From positions 23,107 to 87,106 of the forward strand of contig NZ_VTUU01000013.1 of NCBI RefSeq assembly GCF_008370345.1: 64,000 nucleotides of DNA, written 5' to 3'. Within the stretch, counting starts at the first letter, position 1. Every line of letters begins with the position of its first letter. The position numbers and the translations under genes were made by a program. A model generated the notes under the pieces. The model was given only the letters and a program-made list of their open reading frames with translations, had not been told where the DNA came from and did no database searches. Origin of the DNA: Marinobacter salinexigens (GTDB lineage Bacteria > Pseudomonadota > Gammaproteobacteria > Pseudomonadales > Oleiphilaceae). Below, piece by piece: positions 36,078 through 44,985 of this stretch.

Positions 36078-36953
36078 ATGGCTATTAATCGCATACGGAA
36101 ATTCCTGGTTTCCAGTGTTTTGTTGACCACAGCGTTCACAGCCTCTGCCGAAACCTTCGTATTTACTGCCATTCCGGATGAAGACGAAACCAAACTGGTT
36201 GAGCGTTTCCGGGGCGTTGCGGACTACCTCTCTGAACAGCTTGACGCTGAGGTGCGCTATATCCCGGTTAAATCCTATGCGGCAGCGGTATCCGCGTTCC
36301 GTAACAATCAGGTTCAACTTGCGTGGTTTGGCGGATTGTCCGGCGTTCAGGCCCGACGCCTGGTTCCCGGTTCGGAAGCGATTGCTCAGGGCGTGGAAGA
36401 CGAAGCTTTTGAAACTTACTTTATTGCAAACACCTCAACCGGGATCAAGCCTGCCGAGGAATTCAGCGAGCTTACTGATGAGTTGAAGGGAAAAACGTTC
36501 ACCTTCGGTTCCAAAGGTTCCACCTCTGGCCGCCTGATGCCCGAATACTACATCCGGGAAACCTTCGGTGATAAACCGGAAGATGTATTCTCCCGCGTTG
36601 GTTTCAGCGGCAACCATACCCGGACTCTGCGTCTGGTTGAAGCGGGCACCTATCAGGTCGGCGCTCTGAACTTCCAGGTCTGGCAAAAGGAGCTGGGAGA
36701 CGGGAACATCGATACCGACGCTGTTGAAGTCATCTGGAAGACCCCGGCCTACCCGGACTACCAGTGGACGATTCGTGGTGATGTTGATGAGCGGTTTGGC
36801 GAAGGCTTCAAGGGCCGGGTTAAAGAAGCGCTGCTTAACCTGAAAGACCCTGCACTACTGGAGAGTTTCCCCCGCTCCGGTTTTATTCCGGCGTCGAACG
36901 ACGACTACGAGCCCATTCGTAAAACTGCGGAAGAGATTGGAATCCTCGATTGA
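36078..36953 (+). CDS. PhnD-family ABC substrate-binding protein, putative selenium oxyanion binder
   Basis: Periplasmic binding protein of the phosphate/phosphite/phosphonate (PhnD) superfamily. The 291-residue product has a signal peptide ending in TASAE, then FVFTAIPDEDETKLVERF, YAAAVSAFRNNQVQLAWFGG and FTFGSKGSTSGRLMPEYY. A PhnD subfamily located beside selD genes has been named as a putative selenate transporter component; I recall this from family naming and did not check it. The position here, next to selD and senB, agrees. A phosphonate role remains the alternative, but no phn lyase genes are near. It is first gene of a three-gene operon. Confidence 0.8.
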   Translation: MAINRIRKFLVSSVLLTTAFTASAETFVFTAIPDEDETKLVERFRGVADYLSEQLDAEVRYIPVKSYAAAVSAFRNNQVQLAWFGGLSGVQARRLVPGSEAIAQGVEDEAFETYFIANTSTGIKPAEEFSELTDELKGKTFTFGSKGSTSGRLMPEYYIRETFGDKPEDVFSRVGFSGNHTRTLRLVEAGTYQVGALNFQVWQKELGDGNIDTDAVEVIWKTPAYPDYQWTIRGDVDERFGEGFKGRVKEALLNLKDPALLESFPRSGFIPASNDDYEPIRKTAEEIGILD

Positions 36954-37603
36954 TGTCTGGATTTGATCTGTCTGGCCTGACGGCTTCTTTCGGTGGAGAA
37001 CGGGTCCTGGGCCCGCTCTCCCTGACCGTGAACCCGGGAGATCAGATAGCCCTGGTTGGTAAAAGCGGTGCGGGAAAATCCACACTCATTCGCCTGATCC
37101 ATGAGCAAGTTGGGCGCAAGTCATCGTTGGTTCCTCAGGAACTGGGCCTGGTCAACGCGCTTCCGGTATTTCACAACGTGTTCATGGGCCAGCTTGATAA
37201 GCACCCGACCTGGTACAACACCCTGACACTGGTTCGGCCCTTCGCGGAGGATCGCACCGAGGTCAAAGCGCTGCTAAAAGCGCTTGGCATGGACGAAAAG
37301 CTCTGGATTCCGACGGCATCACTCTCAGGAGGACAGCGGCAACGAGTCGCCATCGCCCGGGCCATCTATCGAAATGCAGGTCTGCTACTGGCAGATGAAC
37401 CGGTGTCCGCTCTGGATGGCCCCCTAGCACACCTGGTCATGAGCCTTCTGACAGAACGTTTTGATACCAGCCTGATCGCCCTTCACGATGTGGATCTTGC
37501 GTTGAAGTACAGCAACCGCATTATCGGTATTCAGGATGGCCAGGTTGCTTTGGATGAAAGCAGCCATCGGCTGTCGCCGGCCGACATTATGGGGCTGTAC
37601 TAA
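36953..37603 (+). CDS. ABC transporter ATPase, PhnC-like
   Basis: ATPase of the importer, 216 residues. Motifs seen are Walker A VGKSGAGKSTLIRL, Q-loop VPQELGLVNALPVFHNV, signature LSGGQRQRVAIARA, Walker B LLLADEP and the H-loop ALHDVDLAL. The start overlaps the binding-protein stop by one base (TGATG), showing coupling. It is slightly shorter than typical PhnC. Confidence 0.9.
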   Translation: MSGFDLSGLTASFGGERVLGPLSLTVNPGDQIALVGKSGAGKSTLIRLIHEQVGRKSSLVPQELGLVNALPVFHNVFMGQLDKHPTWYNTLTLVRPFAEDRTEVKALLKALGMDEKLWIPTASLSGGQRQRVAIARAIYRNAGLLLADEPVSALDGPLAHLVMSLLTERFDTSLIALHDVDLALKYSNRIIGIQDGQVALDESSHRLSPADIMGLY

Positions 37604-37617
37604 GGTGGTTGGCTGAT

Positions 37618-39084
37618 ATGCTTTCCTACCCAACGGTCCGTACCAGTCTGGCTTTTCTGGCGATTGCCGTTGTCGGGCTAGCATTTGCGGATATCAGCAT
37701 CACGGCCGCAAACCCCTGGCGGGATTTGGGTAACTTCTTCCTTGGTGTCGTCACACCCAATTTCTTCAGCTCCGAAGGTTTATTGACTGCCCTGCTCCGC
37801 ACCGTGGCCTTTGCGTTTGTTGGCGTTGCTTTAGGCAGTTTCTTCGGTTTCTTTCTGGCCCTGGCCTACCGCTCCTGGCCTGTACGCACGTTTTGCGCGT
37901 TCATCAGGGCCATCCATGAGTTGTTCTGGGCACTGATCTTCCTTCAGTTCTTTGGTTTTCATCCATTAACCGGTGTGCTCGCCATTGCGATCCCCTACGC
38001 CGGAATTTTCGCCAAGGTGTATTCGGAAATCCTCGATGAAGCCGACCCGGACCCAGGCAGGCTACTTCCACCCGGTACCGGTCGAATTTCTGCATTCCTG
38101 TATTCAAAAATACCAGACTGCTGGGCCCAAATGCGCACCTACACGGCCTATCGCCTCGAGTGCGGTCTGCGTTCCAGTGCCATTCTGGGTTTCGTGGGTT
38201 TGCCGACCCTCGGCTTCTATCTGGAAGCTTCCTTTTCACAGGGCCTCTACTCCGACGCCGGGGCCATGCTGATTCTGTTTTATGTGCTGATTGCCACCCT
38301 CCCGCTGTGGGTCCGGCCCAGACTGATTCCGTTTTACGTTCTGGGAGCGCCTTTTTTCCTGGGAGAAGGGTTGCCCATTGTCTGGGGCAATGTTCAGCGA
38401 TTTTTCACTCAGGACATCATTCCCTCCCCGATAAGAAACGGTGAAGGTGTTGCAGGCTTAATGTCCTGGGCTGGAGACCTGATGGTGGAACAGGCACTGC
38501 CGGGCATCTGGAATACCGTTGTGCTTACACAGGTTGCGCTAGTGGTTACCGGAATACTGGCTCTGTTGGCCTTTCCACTGATTTCTAATCACTTCGGTGG
38601 CCCGGTCCGTCGTACCACCGGGCACATTCTGCTGGTCATTGGTCGCTCCACACCGGAATACATCCTGGCCTATATCCTGCTGCAACTGTGGGGGCCGTCC
38701 ATGCTGCCGGCGGTGATCGCCCTTGCGTTGCACAATGGCGCGATTATCGGCCACCTGATCGGGAAGCAGACCAATACGCTGCAACTGAGACCAGACGCTA
38801 CCACCGGATTCAGTCGTTACACCTGGGAGCTGGTACCCAGGGTCTACCGGTCTTTCCTGGCCTTCCTGTTCTACCGCTGGGAAATTATCATGCGGGAAAC
38901 GGCAATTCTGGGGATCCTGGGCATCTATACCCTGGGTTTCTACGTGGACAGCGCAATTCAGAATATCCAGTTCGACAAGGCCATGATCCTCATCCTGATT
39001 ACGGCCGCTCTCAACATCGGTATTGATACACTGGGCCGGTTCATCCGTCGCAAACTGGCGCTACAGACCATGCCAACCTGCTGA
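37618..39084 (+). CDS. ABC transporter permease, fused double PhnE-like
   Basis: Inner-membrane permease of 488 residues composed of two PhnE-like halves in one chain (roughly 1-250 and 270-488), each with several helices and an EAA-type loop: IRAIHELFWALIFLQFFGF with SSAILGFVGLPTLGFYLEAS in the first, and GRSTPEYILAYILLQLWG with MRETAILGILGIYTLGFYVD in the second. The internal duplication means a single gene supplies the whole membrane channel. ATG with AAGGTGG about ten bases upstream is chosen over an upstream TTG. It is the last gene of the operon. Confidence 0.88.
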   Translation: MLSYPTVRTSLAFLAIAVVGLAFADISITAANPWRDLGNFFLGVVTPNFFSSEGLLTALLRTVAFAFVGVALGSFFGFFLALAYRSWPVRTFCAFIRAIHELFWALIFLQFFGFHPLTGVLAIAIPYAGIFAKVYSEILDEADPDPGRLLPPGTGRISAFLYSKIPDCWAQMRTYTAYRLECGLRSSAILGFVGLPTLGFYLEASFSQGLYSDAGAMLILFYVLIATLPLWVRPRLIPFYVLGAPFFLGEGLPIVWGNVQRFFTQDIIPSPIRNGEGVAGLMSWAGDLMVEQALPGIWNTVVLTQVALVVTGILALLAFPLISNHFGGPVRRTTGHILLVIGRSTPEYILAYILLQLWGPSMLPAVIALALHNGAIIGHLIGKQTNTLQLRPDATTGFSRYTWELVPRVYRSFLAFLFYRWEIIMRETAILGILGIYTLGFYVDSAIQNIQFDKAMILILITAALNIGIDTLGRFIRRKLALQTMPTC

Positions 39085-39118
39085 GCTGACTGGTTGCTCA
39101 GCCAGAAGTCAGCCGCGT

Positions 39119-39604
39119 TCAGTGTCCTTTGGCCTCGAAAGTCAGCTTTGTCTGTTGTGAGGGAATCGGAGCCTGTGCTGATTGCAGATCGATCCGCCAG
39201 ATCATTGTGCTGTCAACGGTACATAACGGTGCGGTGAACCGAGCCTGATACACCCCGTCTGAAGTCTCTTTCATTGGAACCGGGTATTCTCCCATATACA
39301 TGGATTCACCGCGCAAAACCGCAAGAAACCGCTCGGGTTTTTCTGACGTTTCAATAGAGAGCTGATATTCAGTCCCGTCCCCGTCATCGTCGAGTTCAAG
39401 GAGTTCGACCTTCCAATGAGCACCTTTTGAATCCCAGCCGCAGGGGCCTGCAAGCAGGTTACAGGTTTGTACATAGTTCGTTGCAATGGAGGGATCACCA
39501 GCTTCCCCGTGAGAGCTGGATGCATATCGTTCTGAGACATTCGGCCCAAAAACATAGGCAATCACAATGGCAACCAAAATCCCGAATCCCACAATTATTT
39601 TCAA
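39119..39604 (-). CDS. Membrane-anchored hypothetical protein
   Basis: The 161-residue product has one N-terminal hydrophobic segment (IIVGFGILVAIVIAYVFG) and a periplasmic beta-rich domain with three cysteines (TCNLLAGPCGW and TAPLCTV) and the stretch WKVELLELDDDGDGTEYQLS. I do not recognise a family. The start appears to be TTG with GAGGCGAG upstream, which is not certain. It is convergent to the ABC permease gene and divergent from the next ABC operon. Confidence 0.6.
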   Translation of the reverse strand: MKIIVGFGILVAIVIAYVFGPNVSERYASSSHGEAGDPSIATNYVQTCNLLAGPCGWDSKGAHWKVELLELDDDGDGTEYQLSIETSEKPERFLAVLRGESMYMGEYPVPMKETSDGVYQARFTAPLCTVDSTMIWRIDLQSAQAPIPSQQTKLTFEAKGH

Positions 39605-39741
39605 AAGACTCGCCTCTTTGAATATTTGCCCGGCATTTTATGGGGGTAATCCGCGACAAGGCAAAGGTTTCTAAACTGGCGCCAGTCATGAGAAAATACC
39701 GCGCCTCCATAACATACCCATAATTGAAACAGGACACGCCC

Positions 39742-40662
39742 GTGCAGCCGGATATTTCCGTAAAGAACCTCAGCAAGGTCTATGAGGACGGATTCCAGGC
39801 CCTTAAAGGGGTTAATCTGGAGATCAATCGGGGCGAAATATTTGCCCTGCTCGGCCCTAATGGTGCTGGCAAGACCACCCTGATCAGCATTATCTGTGGC
39901 ATCGTCAATCTCTCCAATGGTTCGGTGACAGCAGCTGGTTTCGACATTCGTAAGCAGTATCGTAAGGCCCGTGAAGCCATTGGTCTGGTTCCTCAAGAGC
40001 TGAATACCGATTCCTTTGAAACCGTGTGGAATGCAGTCTCCTTCAGCCGAGGCCTGTTCGGTAAATCTCCGAACCCCGCGCATATCGAAAAGGTGCTGAA
40101 GGACTTGTCGCTTTGGGAAAAGCGCAACAACCGGATCATGTCACTGTCCGGTGGTATGAAGCGCCGCGTGATGATCGCCAAAGCACTTTCCCACGAACCT
40201 CAGATCCTGTTCCTCGACGAGCCGACAGCAGGCGTAGATGTTGAACTCCGCCGGGACATGTGGGAAATGGTACGCAAACTCCGTGAAAACGGCACGACCA
40301 TTATCCTCACTACCCACTACATCGAAGAAGCCGAGGAGATGGCTGACCGGATTGGCGTTATCCGCCATGGAGAGATCATCCTGGTTGAGGAAAAAGACCG
40401 CCTCATGAGCAAGCTCGGTAAGAAGGAGCTCAGGCTGCAGCTTCAATCCAGGCTTGAACAGCTCCCCGGTGAACTGACTCTTGAGCCGATTGAACTTTCC
40501 GAAGACGGCTACGAGCTGATCTACACCTTCGACTCCCAGCAGCAACAGGCGGGAGTTGCACGCCTGCTCCGCACACTGGGTGACCTCGGTATTGAATATC
40601 GGGATCTGCAAACACGGGAAAGCTCCCTGGAAGAGATCTTTGTCGGCCTGGTTCACGAGTGA
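39742..40662 (+). CDS. ABC-2 type transporter ATPase (YadG-like)
   Basis: ATPase of an export-type ABC system, 306 residues. It has Walker A LLGPNGAGKTTLISII, signature SLSGGMKRRVMIAKA, Walker B ILFLDEPTAGVD and H-loop TTHYIEEAEEMADR, plus a C-terminal extension of about 80 residues typical of the drug/polysaccharide exporter group. GTG is the likely start, with AGGA eight bases upstream; a TTG lies six codons earlier. The partner permease follows after 25 bases. Confidence 0.88.
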   Translation: MQPDISVKNLSKVYEDGFQALKGVNLEINRGEIFALLGPNGAGKTTLISIICGIVNLSNGSVTAAGFDIRKQYRKAREAIGLVPQELNTDSFETVWNAVSFSRGLFGKSPNPAHIEKVLKDLSLWEKRNNRIMSLSGGMKRRVMIAKALSHEPQILFLDEPTAGVDVELRRDMWEMVRKLRENGTTIILTTHYIEEAEEMADRIGVIRHGEIILVEEKDRLMSKLGKKELRLQLQSRLEQLPGELTLEPIELSEDGYELIYTFDSQQQQAGVARLLRTLGDLGIEYRDLQTRESSLEEIFVGLVHE

Positions 40663-40687
40663 ACCGACTGACCTACAGGAGAAACGC

Positions 40688-41449
40688 ATGAATCTTTATG
40701 GCGTTCGCGCAATCTACAACTTTGAAATGGCCCGGATGAAACGAACGGTCATGCAGAGTGTTCTGGCACCGGTCATTTCCACCTGCCTTTATTTCGTGGT
40801 GTTTGGTTCAGCCATTGGCTCACGCATGGGAGATATTGACAGCATCAGCTACGGTGCTTATATCATTCCCGGCCTCGTGATGCTTTCTCTGCTGATGCAG
40901 AGTATATCTAATGCCTCTTTCGGCATTTACATGCCCAAGTTCTCAGGCACAATCTACGAGGTGCTTTCCGCCCCGGTGTCCTACGTGGAGGTGGTTCTGG
41001 GTTATGTTGGAGCAGCAGCAACCAAGTCTGTGATCCTCGGCTTGATCATCCTCGCGACAGCCAGGGTTTTCGTAGACTACAGCGTGCTTCATCCCGTCTG
41101 GATGGTCTCCTTCCTGGTTCTCACCGCCGTTACCTTCAGCCTGTTCGGGTTCATTATCGGGATCTGGGCGGACGGTTTTGAGAAACTGCAGATTGTCCCC
41201 ATGATGATTGTGACGCCTCTGGTGTTCCTCGGCGGCACCTTCTATTCAATAGATATGCTGCCTGAAATCTGGCAGACCATTAGTCTGTTCAATCCCGTGG
41301 TCTATCTCATTAGTGGCTTCCGCTGGGCGTTCTATGGCGTATCTGACGTTCACGTTGGTATCAGCGTAGGCATGACGCTGGTATTCATGCTGGCCTGCAT
41401 GGTATCCATCTGGTGGATCTTCAAAACCGGGTATCGCCTTCGCTCATGA
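40688..41449 (+). CDS. ABC-2 type permease (YadH-like)
   Basis: Membrane component of the exporter, 253 residues with six predicted helices and the ABC-2 signature region (VTPLVFLGGTFYSIDMLPEIWQ, SLFNPVVYLISGFRWAFYG). AGGAG precedes its ATG. The stop overlaps the ATG of the DUF192 gene by four bases, so the three genes form one operon. The substrate is not known. Confidence 0.87.
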   Translation: MNLYGVRAIYNFEMARMKRTVMQSVLAPVISTCLYFVVFGSAIGSRMGDIDSISYGAYIIPGLVMLSLLMQSISNASFGIYMPKFSGTIYEVLSAPVSYVEVVLGYVGAAATKSVILGLIILATARVFVDYSVLHPVWMVSFLVLTAVTFSLFGFIIGIWADGFEKLQIVPMMIVTPLVFLGGTFYSIDMLPEIWQTISLFNPVVYLISGFRWAFYGVSDVHVGISVGMTLVFMLACMVSIWWIFKTGYRLRS

Positions 41450-41943
41450 ACCCGATACTCGCTGTTGCCTGCCCGGTCAGTCTGGTTTTGATGCTCAGTG
41501 GCTGCGCCGAAAGCATTGCGTCTCCGCAATCTGGCCTCCCGGAAGCCGAGGGCTGCTTCATAAACGCATCCGGAAGCGAGACTGTTACGCTTGAAATCGC
41601 AGAGACGCAGAAACAGCGAAGCAAGGGGCTGATGGGGCGAACAGGATTGGATGAAAACGCCGGCATGTTGTTTATCTTTCAGGAGGATCGGGCGCCAGAA
41701 AACGGGTTCTGGATGTACAAGACTCTGATCCCGCTCGACATAGCCTATGTCTCCGATGCCGGCAGGATTGAAAACATCCGCAATATGGTTCCGTGTGCCT
41801 CTGCGGATACCAGCAAATGCCCGACCTATCCGGCAGGCGTTACATTCCGCTATGCCGTGGAAATGGCAGCGGGCTACTTCCAGGAACATCGTATTGGCGT
41901 TGGCGACTACCTCCGTGTGGGAGCCGCCAACTGCCCTTCTTGA
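41446..41943 (+). CDS. DUF192 (UPF0127) lipoprotein
   Basis: The 165-residue product has a lipoprotein signal with lipobox LSGC, so it should be anchored to a membrane by its cysteine. The mature part is a DUF192 domain: RSKGLMGRTGLDENAGMLFIF, ENGFWMYKTLIPLDIAYV and the terminal GVGDYLRVG. The role of DUF192 is unclear. Its gene starts in a four-base overlap with the YadH-like permease gene. Confidence 0.82.
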   Translation: MNPILAVACPVSLVLMLSGCAESIASPQSGLPEAEGCFINASGSETVTLEIAETQKQRSKGLMGRTGLDENAGMLFIFQEDRAPENGFWMYKTLIPLDIAYVSDAGRIENIRNMVPCASADTSKCPTYPAGVTFRYAVEMAAGYFQEHRIGVGDYLRVGAANCPS

Positions 41944-41960
41944 GCGGCATAGCCCAGCTT

Positions 41961-42752
41961 TTAACTGTCTTTCCAGTCTGGATGGCGTTTTTCAAGAAAC
42001 GCACAGATGCCCTCGCCCGCGTCATCGGCCTTCAGGTTATCCGCCATCACCTTTGAGGTGTACTCGTAAGCATCACTCAGGGGCATTTCCAGTTGCTTGT
42101 AAAACGCCTCTTTCCCGATCTTCAGTGTGTGACATGATTTACCCGCGATGGTGCGTGCAAGACTGTAGACGGTCTCATCAAGTACCTGCTCGTCTACGAC
42201 ACGATTCACCAGGCCAATTTTCTCTGCCTTGAGGGCACCAATCATTTCACCCGTTAGCAGCATTTCCATGGCGTGTTTCCGGGATACATTGCGAGACAAC
42301 GCCACCATGGGCGTAGAGCAAAACAGCCCGATATTAACGCCAGGTGTGGCAAAGCGCGCTGTATCGGCGGCTACCGCCAGATCACAACTGGCAACCAACT
42401 GACAGCCAGCCGCCGTGGCTACACCGGCAACACGGGCAATCACCGGTCGAGGCAGGTTCACGATCTGCTGCATCACCTTGCTGCACTGATTGAACAGTGC
42501 CAACTGGAATTCATCATTCCCCAACTCACCCCGGACTTCTTTCAGGTCGTGCCCGGCACAGAACACATTGCCGCGGGCAGCCAGCACCACCACGCGGGTC
42601 GAGGTATCTTCAGCCAGAAACTCAAGTTCGGTAGAAAGCGCTTCCAGCATCGCCATAGACAAGCTATTACGACGCTCCGGCTGGTTCAGCATGAGCGTCG
42701 TGATTCCGTTTTCGTTGTACCGGTGTACCAGGGGTTCCGCGCTAGCCGTCAT
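41961..42752 (-). CDS. Enoyl-CoA hydratase/isomerase family protein
   Basis: Crotonase-fold enzyme of 263 residues. The acyl-CoA oxyanion-hole motifs are FCAGHDLKEV and VAGVATAAGCQLVASCDLAVAA. The second glutamate expected of true hydratases is hard to place: the region reads RFATPGVNIGLFCSTPMVALSR, lacking the usual PE pair, so isomerase, hydrolase or another crotonase activity is possible. It is a single gene, reading away from the tRNA and island. Confidence 0.83.
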   Translation of the reverse strand: MTASAEPLVHRYNENGITTLMLNQPERRNSLSMAMLEALSTELEFLAEDTSTRVVVLAARGNVFCAGHDLKEVRGELGNDEFQLALFNQCSKVMQQIVNLPRPVIARVAGVATAAGCQLVASCDLAVAADTARFATPGVNIGLFCSTPMVALSRNVSRKHAMEMLLTGEMIGALKAEKIGLVNRVVDEQVLDETVYSLARTIAGKSCHTLKIGKEAFYKQLEMPLSDAYEYTSKVMADNLKADDAGEGICAFLEKRHPDWKDS

Positions 42753-42915
42753 TGTGCACTCCTTTTTTATGTGAATCCTTTTAGCTGGTATTGGATTCAG
42801 TATTCCCCAGTGATGGCCTGGTGTCGAAGAGACTTTTGTAGCAAATGCGGAAGTGCAAGCGAGGTGCCGCTGACGTAACGAGTGCGCGGAGCTATCGGAG
42901 CTTCTTAAAGTTTGG

Positions 42916-42969
42916 TGCCCGGAGCCGGAATCGAACCGGCACGGCCCAAGGGCCGAGAGATTTTAAGTC
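42916..42969 (-). pseudogene. tRNA-Leu(UAA) 3' half, split by the island
   Basis: On the minus strand this is the 3' part of a tRNA-Leu: anticodon loop CTTAAAA, stem TCTCT, variable arm, TGCCGGTTCGATTCCGGC T-arm and acceptor strand CCGGGCA, followed by an encoded CCA at 42913-42915. The 5' half lies at 53172-53212, 10.2 kb away. Joined at the shared 10-bp core the halves give a complete cloverleaf with perfectly paired acceptor (TGCCCGG/CCGGGCA) and anticodon (AGAGA/TCTCT) stems. Confidence 0.88.
42960..42969. repeat. Left attachment core of the island
   Basis: ATTTTAAGTC, identical to 53172-53181. It covers the anticodon loop and part of the stem of the interrupted tRNA-Leu(UAA). A third copy lies inside the island's own tRNA at 53040-53049. 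Confidence 0.85.
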
Positions 42970-43075
42970 CTTTCTTTTGACTTTGAACAAAAATGGTCAA
43001 CCACTAACAGCTTTGAATTTTCAAATAGTTAGGCCAGAATAATCCTTAGTGTCTTTGAGCGATTTTGAATCAAAG

Positions 43076-43095
43076 TGATGCACCAGCGCTGCACC
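43076..43095 (+). repeat. Left arm-type repeat of the island
   Basis: TGATGCACCAGCGCTGCACC agrees with 53093-53112 at 18 of 20 positions and is in the same orientation. Each copy is itself two units of an 11-bp motif (TGATGCACCAG). Lying inside each end of the element, they look like arm sites for the integrase or its excision factor. Confidence 0.6.
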
Positions 43096-43106
43096 GAGGG
43101 GATGAC

Positions 43107-44393
43107 ATGGCCGACAAAATGAAATTGAACAAGACCAACCTAGACAAGCTGGAAGCGGTAGATGGAAAGCGCCGCATTGTCTGGGATAGCGCCATTCAAG
43201 GTTATGGCGTGCGGATTATGCCTACCGGAGTGAAAACCCTGTTTTTCCAGACCCGCTTCAACGGTGAAGTGATCCGCGTCACCATTGGCCGCTACACAGG
43301 AACAGCCCCCAGCGCCGAACAAAGCCGGAAACGGGCTTTAGAGATCAACGCAGACATAGCTAACGGTATCGACCCCCGCCCCGAAAAGAAGGAAGCAGAA
43401 GCCGCCACCTTTGGGGATCTGCTGACGGGCTACGTTGAACTGCTGGAAGCCAAAGGTAAGAAATCCGCCCGAAACGTGAAAAACCACGTAACCGCAGACG
43501 TTCAGAAAGCCCAGCCCAAAATATGGAAAAAGCGAGCCGCTGAGATCGACCTAGACGACTGTATAAAGGTAGTTGCGGACGTAAAAGACCGGGGCAAGCT
43601 GCGCCAGGCTGACAAGATCCGTTCCTACATCCGGTCTGCCTTCACGGAAGCGATTAAAGCGCGGGGGAATGTGAACGCCCCGGCCAAACTCCGAAACATG
43701 AACATACGGAGCAATCCTGCCCGCGATATGGTGAAGGTGGAAGGCTCCAGCCAGGCCAGAACCCGCGCCCTTTCTCTTTCGGAGTTTCGCGCCTATTGGG
43801 AGCACGTTAAGGCACTACCAGAGCCGGGCCGCTCGGTGATGATGCTTCATGTTCTGACCGGCGGACAGCGCATACAACAGCTTTCCCGCGTGACCCTGCA
43901 AGACATAGACCGCGATACTCAGACCGTGACCCTGCTTGACTACAAGGGCCGTAGAGCAGAACCCCGCCGCCACTCTATCCCGCTGCTGCCGGAAGCGCTG
44001 GCCTGTATCGAGAGGCTAACCGGGGCCGGGAGCTATGTATTTTCCTGCGATGGCGGCCAAAACCCAATCAATGGCAAGTACATATCGGAGCGGGTAGACA
44101 AGATCCGAGACGCCATGAAGGAAGCTAAGGAACTGGAGGGCGGGCACTTCACGCCCGGCACGATCCGGGCAACGATTGAAACCCGACTGGCGGCCAAGCC
44201 CTACCGGGTAGGCTCAGACGTGCTAGGTCAATTACTGAGCCATGGTTTAGGCGGAGTGCAGGCCCGCCACTACCAGCACCACAGTTTTAATGAAGAAAAG
44301 CTGGAAGCCCTGCAAATGCTTTACCGCATGGTAGAAGGATTGCCAGAGCCGACCGCCCAGGTTATCCCGTTTAACCGGGAGGCGACCGCATGA
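43107..44393 (+). CDS. int: Tyrosine integrase of the island
   Basis: Site-specific recombinase that inserts and excises the island at tRNA-Leu(UAA). The 428-residue product has the P4-type N-terminal arm-binding domain (GVRIMPTGVKTLFFQTRF), a SAM-like core-binding domain, and a catalytic domain with Arg in TGGQRIQQLSRV, Arg in FTPGTIRATIETRLA, His in LLSHGLGG and the nucleophile Tyr in ARHYQHH. At the place where the family usually has His in a HxxR motif, this protein has Gly (PGTIR). GAGGGG precedes the ATG. It sits next to the left end, as expected. Confidence 0.92.
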   Translation: MADKMKLNKTNLDKLEAVDGKRRIVWDSAIQGYGVRIMPTGVKTLFFQTRFNGEVIRVTIGRYTGTAPSAEQSRKRALEINADIANGIDPRPEKKEAEAATFGDLLTGYVELLEAKGKKSARNVKNHVTADVQKAQPKIWKKRAAEIDLDDCIKVVADVKDRGKLRQADKIRSYIRSAFTEAIKARGNVNAPAKLRNMNIRSNPARDMVKVEGSSQARTRALSLSEFRAYWEHVKALPEPGRSVMMLHVLTGGQRIQQLSRVTLQDIDRDTQTVTLLDYKGRRAEPRRHSIPLLPEALACIERLTGAGSYVFSCDGGQNPINGKYISERVDKIRDAMKEAKELEGGHFTPGTIRATIETRLAAKPYRVGSDVLGQLLSHGLGGVQARHYQHHSFNEEKLEALQMLYRMVEGLPEPTAQVIPFNREATA

Positions 44394-44926
44394 CGACGCC
44401 ATTAGATGAAATGATTGCCGAATTTGAGAAGGCAGACGACTACATGAAGGAAAGGGAGTTACGGGCAAAAAGAATAAAAATGCCCGCCGACCCAGAAGCC
44501 TGGCTATCGAATCTTGAAAAAAAGCTGGCGGAAAAGTTGCCGCAGCTTCCTGAGCCTGTCCGTTCCGAGTACACCGAGCTAATGACCGATCAGATTAAAA
44601 CCGCCCGAAATTGGCTGGCTCTGGGGGAGCAGGCAGCGCTAAGAACTATGGTTGCCCTGCTTTTCGACAATTACAACCTAGTGCTGCACAACATTGACCG
44701 GAAAGACGCGGCCCCGGCACGCAAAGGGCGGTCTGCTGGCGGCCAATCAACGGCAGAGCAAAAGCAAGCCGAGGCAGAAGCCAATATTGCCCAGGTGGTC
44801 GAGCTATGGGAAAAGTTGGAGGCACAGGGGCGCCCCGAGCGTGAGCGAGCGGGAATCATCGCTAATCGAATGGGGAGGCCAATAGACACAGTTAGGAGGT
44901 GGGTAAAGAAAGCGGGATTACGCTAA
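44390..44926 (+). CDS. Island protein with C-terminal helix-turn-helix
   Basis: The 178-residue product overlaps the integrase stop by four bases. The first 110 residues are helical and charged without a recognised family (MIAEFEKADDYMKERELRAK). The C-terminus, IIANRMGRPIDTVRRWVKKAG, is a helix-turn-helix of the kind found in resolvases and small regulators. It may control excision or gene expression of the element, but the function is not known. Confidence 0.65.
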   Translation: MTTPLDEMIAEFEKADDYMKERELRAKRIKMPADPEAWLSNLEKKLAEKLPQLPEPVRSEYTELMTDQIKTARNWLALGEQAALRTMVALLFDNYNLVLHNIDRKDAAPARKGRSAGGQSTAEQKQAEAEANIAQVVELWEKLEAQGRPERERAGIIANRMGRPIDTVRRWVKKAGLR

Positions 44927-44985
44927 GCGTACAGACTGCGCCAAATCAGAAAGTGGCCTTGTTCAAAACTGAATGAGGCCAAATC

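Noticed and set aside
36078..39084. Plain phosphonate transporter (phnDCE)
   Set aside because: No C-P lyase or other phosphonate genes nearby, fused double permease, and direct neighbourhood to selD and senB favour a selenium role; phosphonate cannot be fully excluded.
42845..43042. Open frame of 65 codons across the left island junction
   Set aside because: It is a translation of the tRNA-Leu half and junction on the opposite strand (ARSRNRTG is the usual product of mistranslated tRNA T-arms); not a gene.
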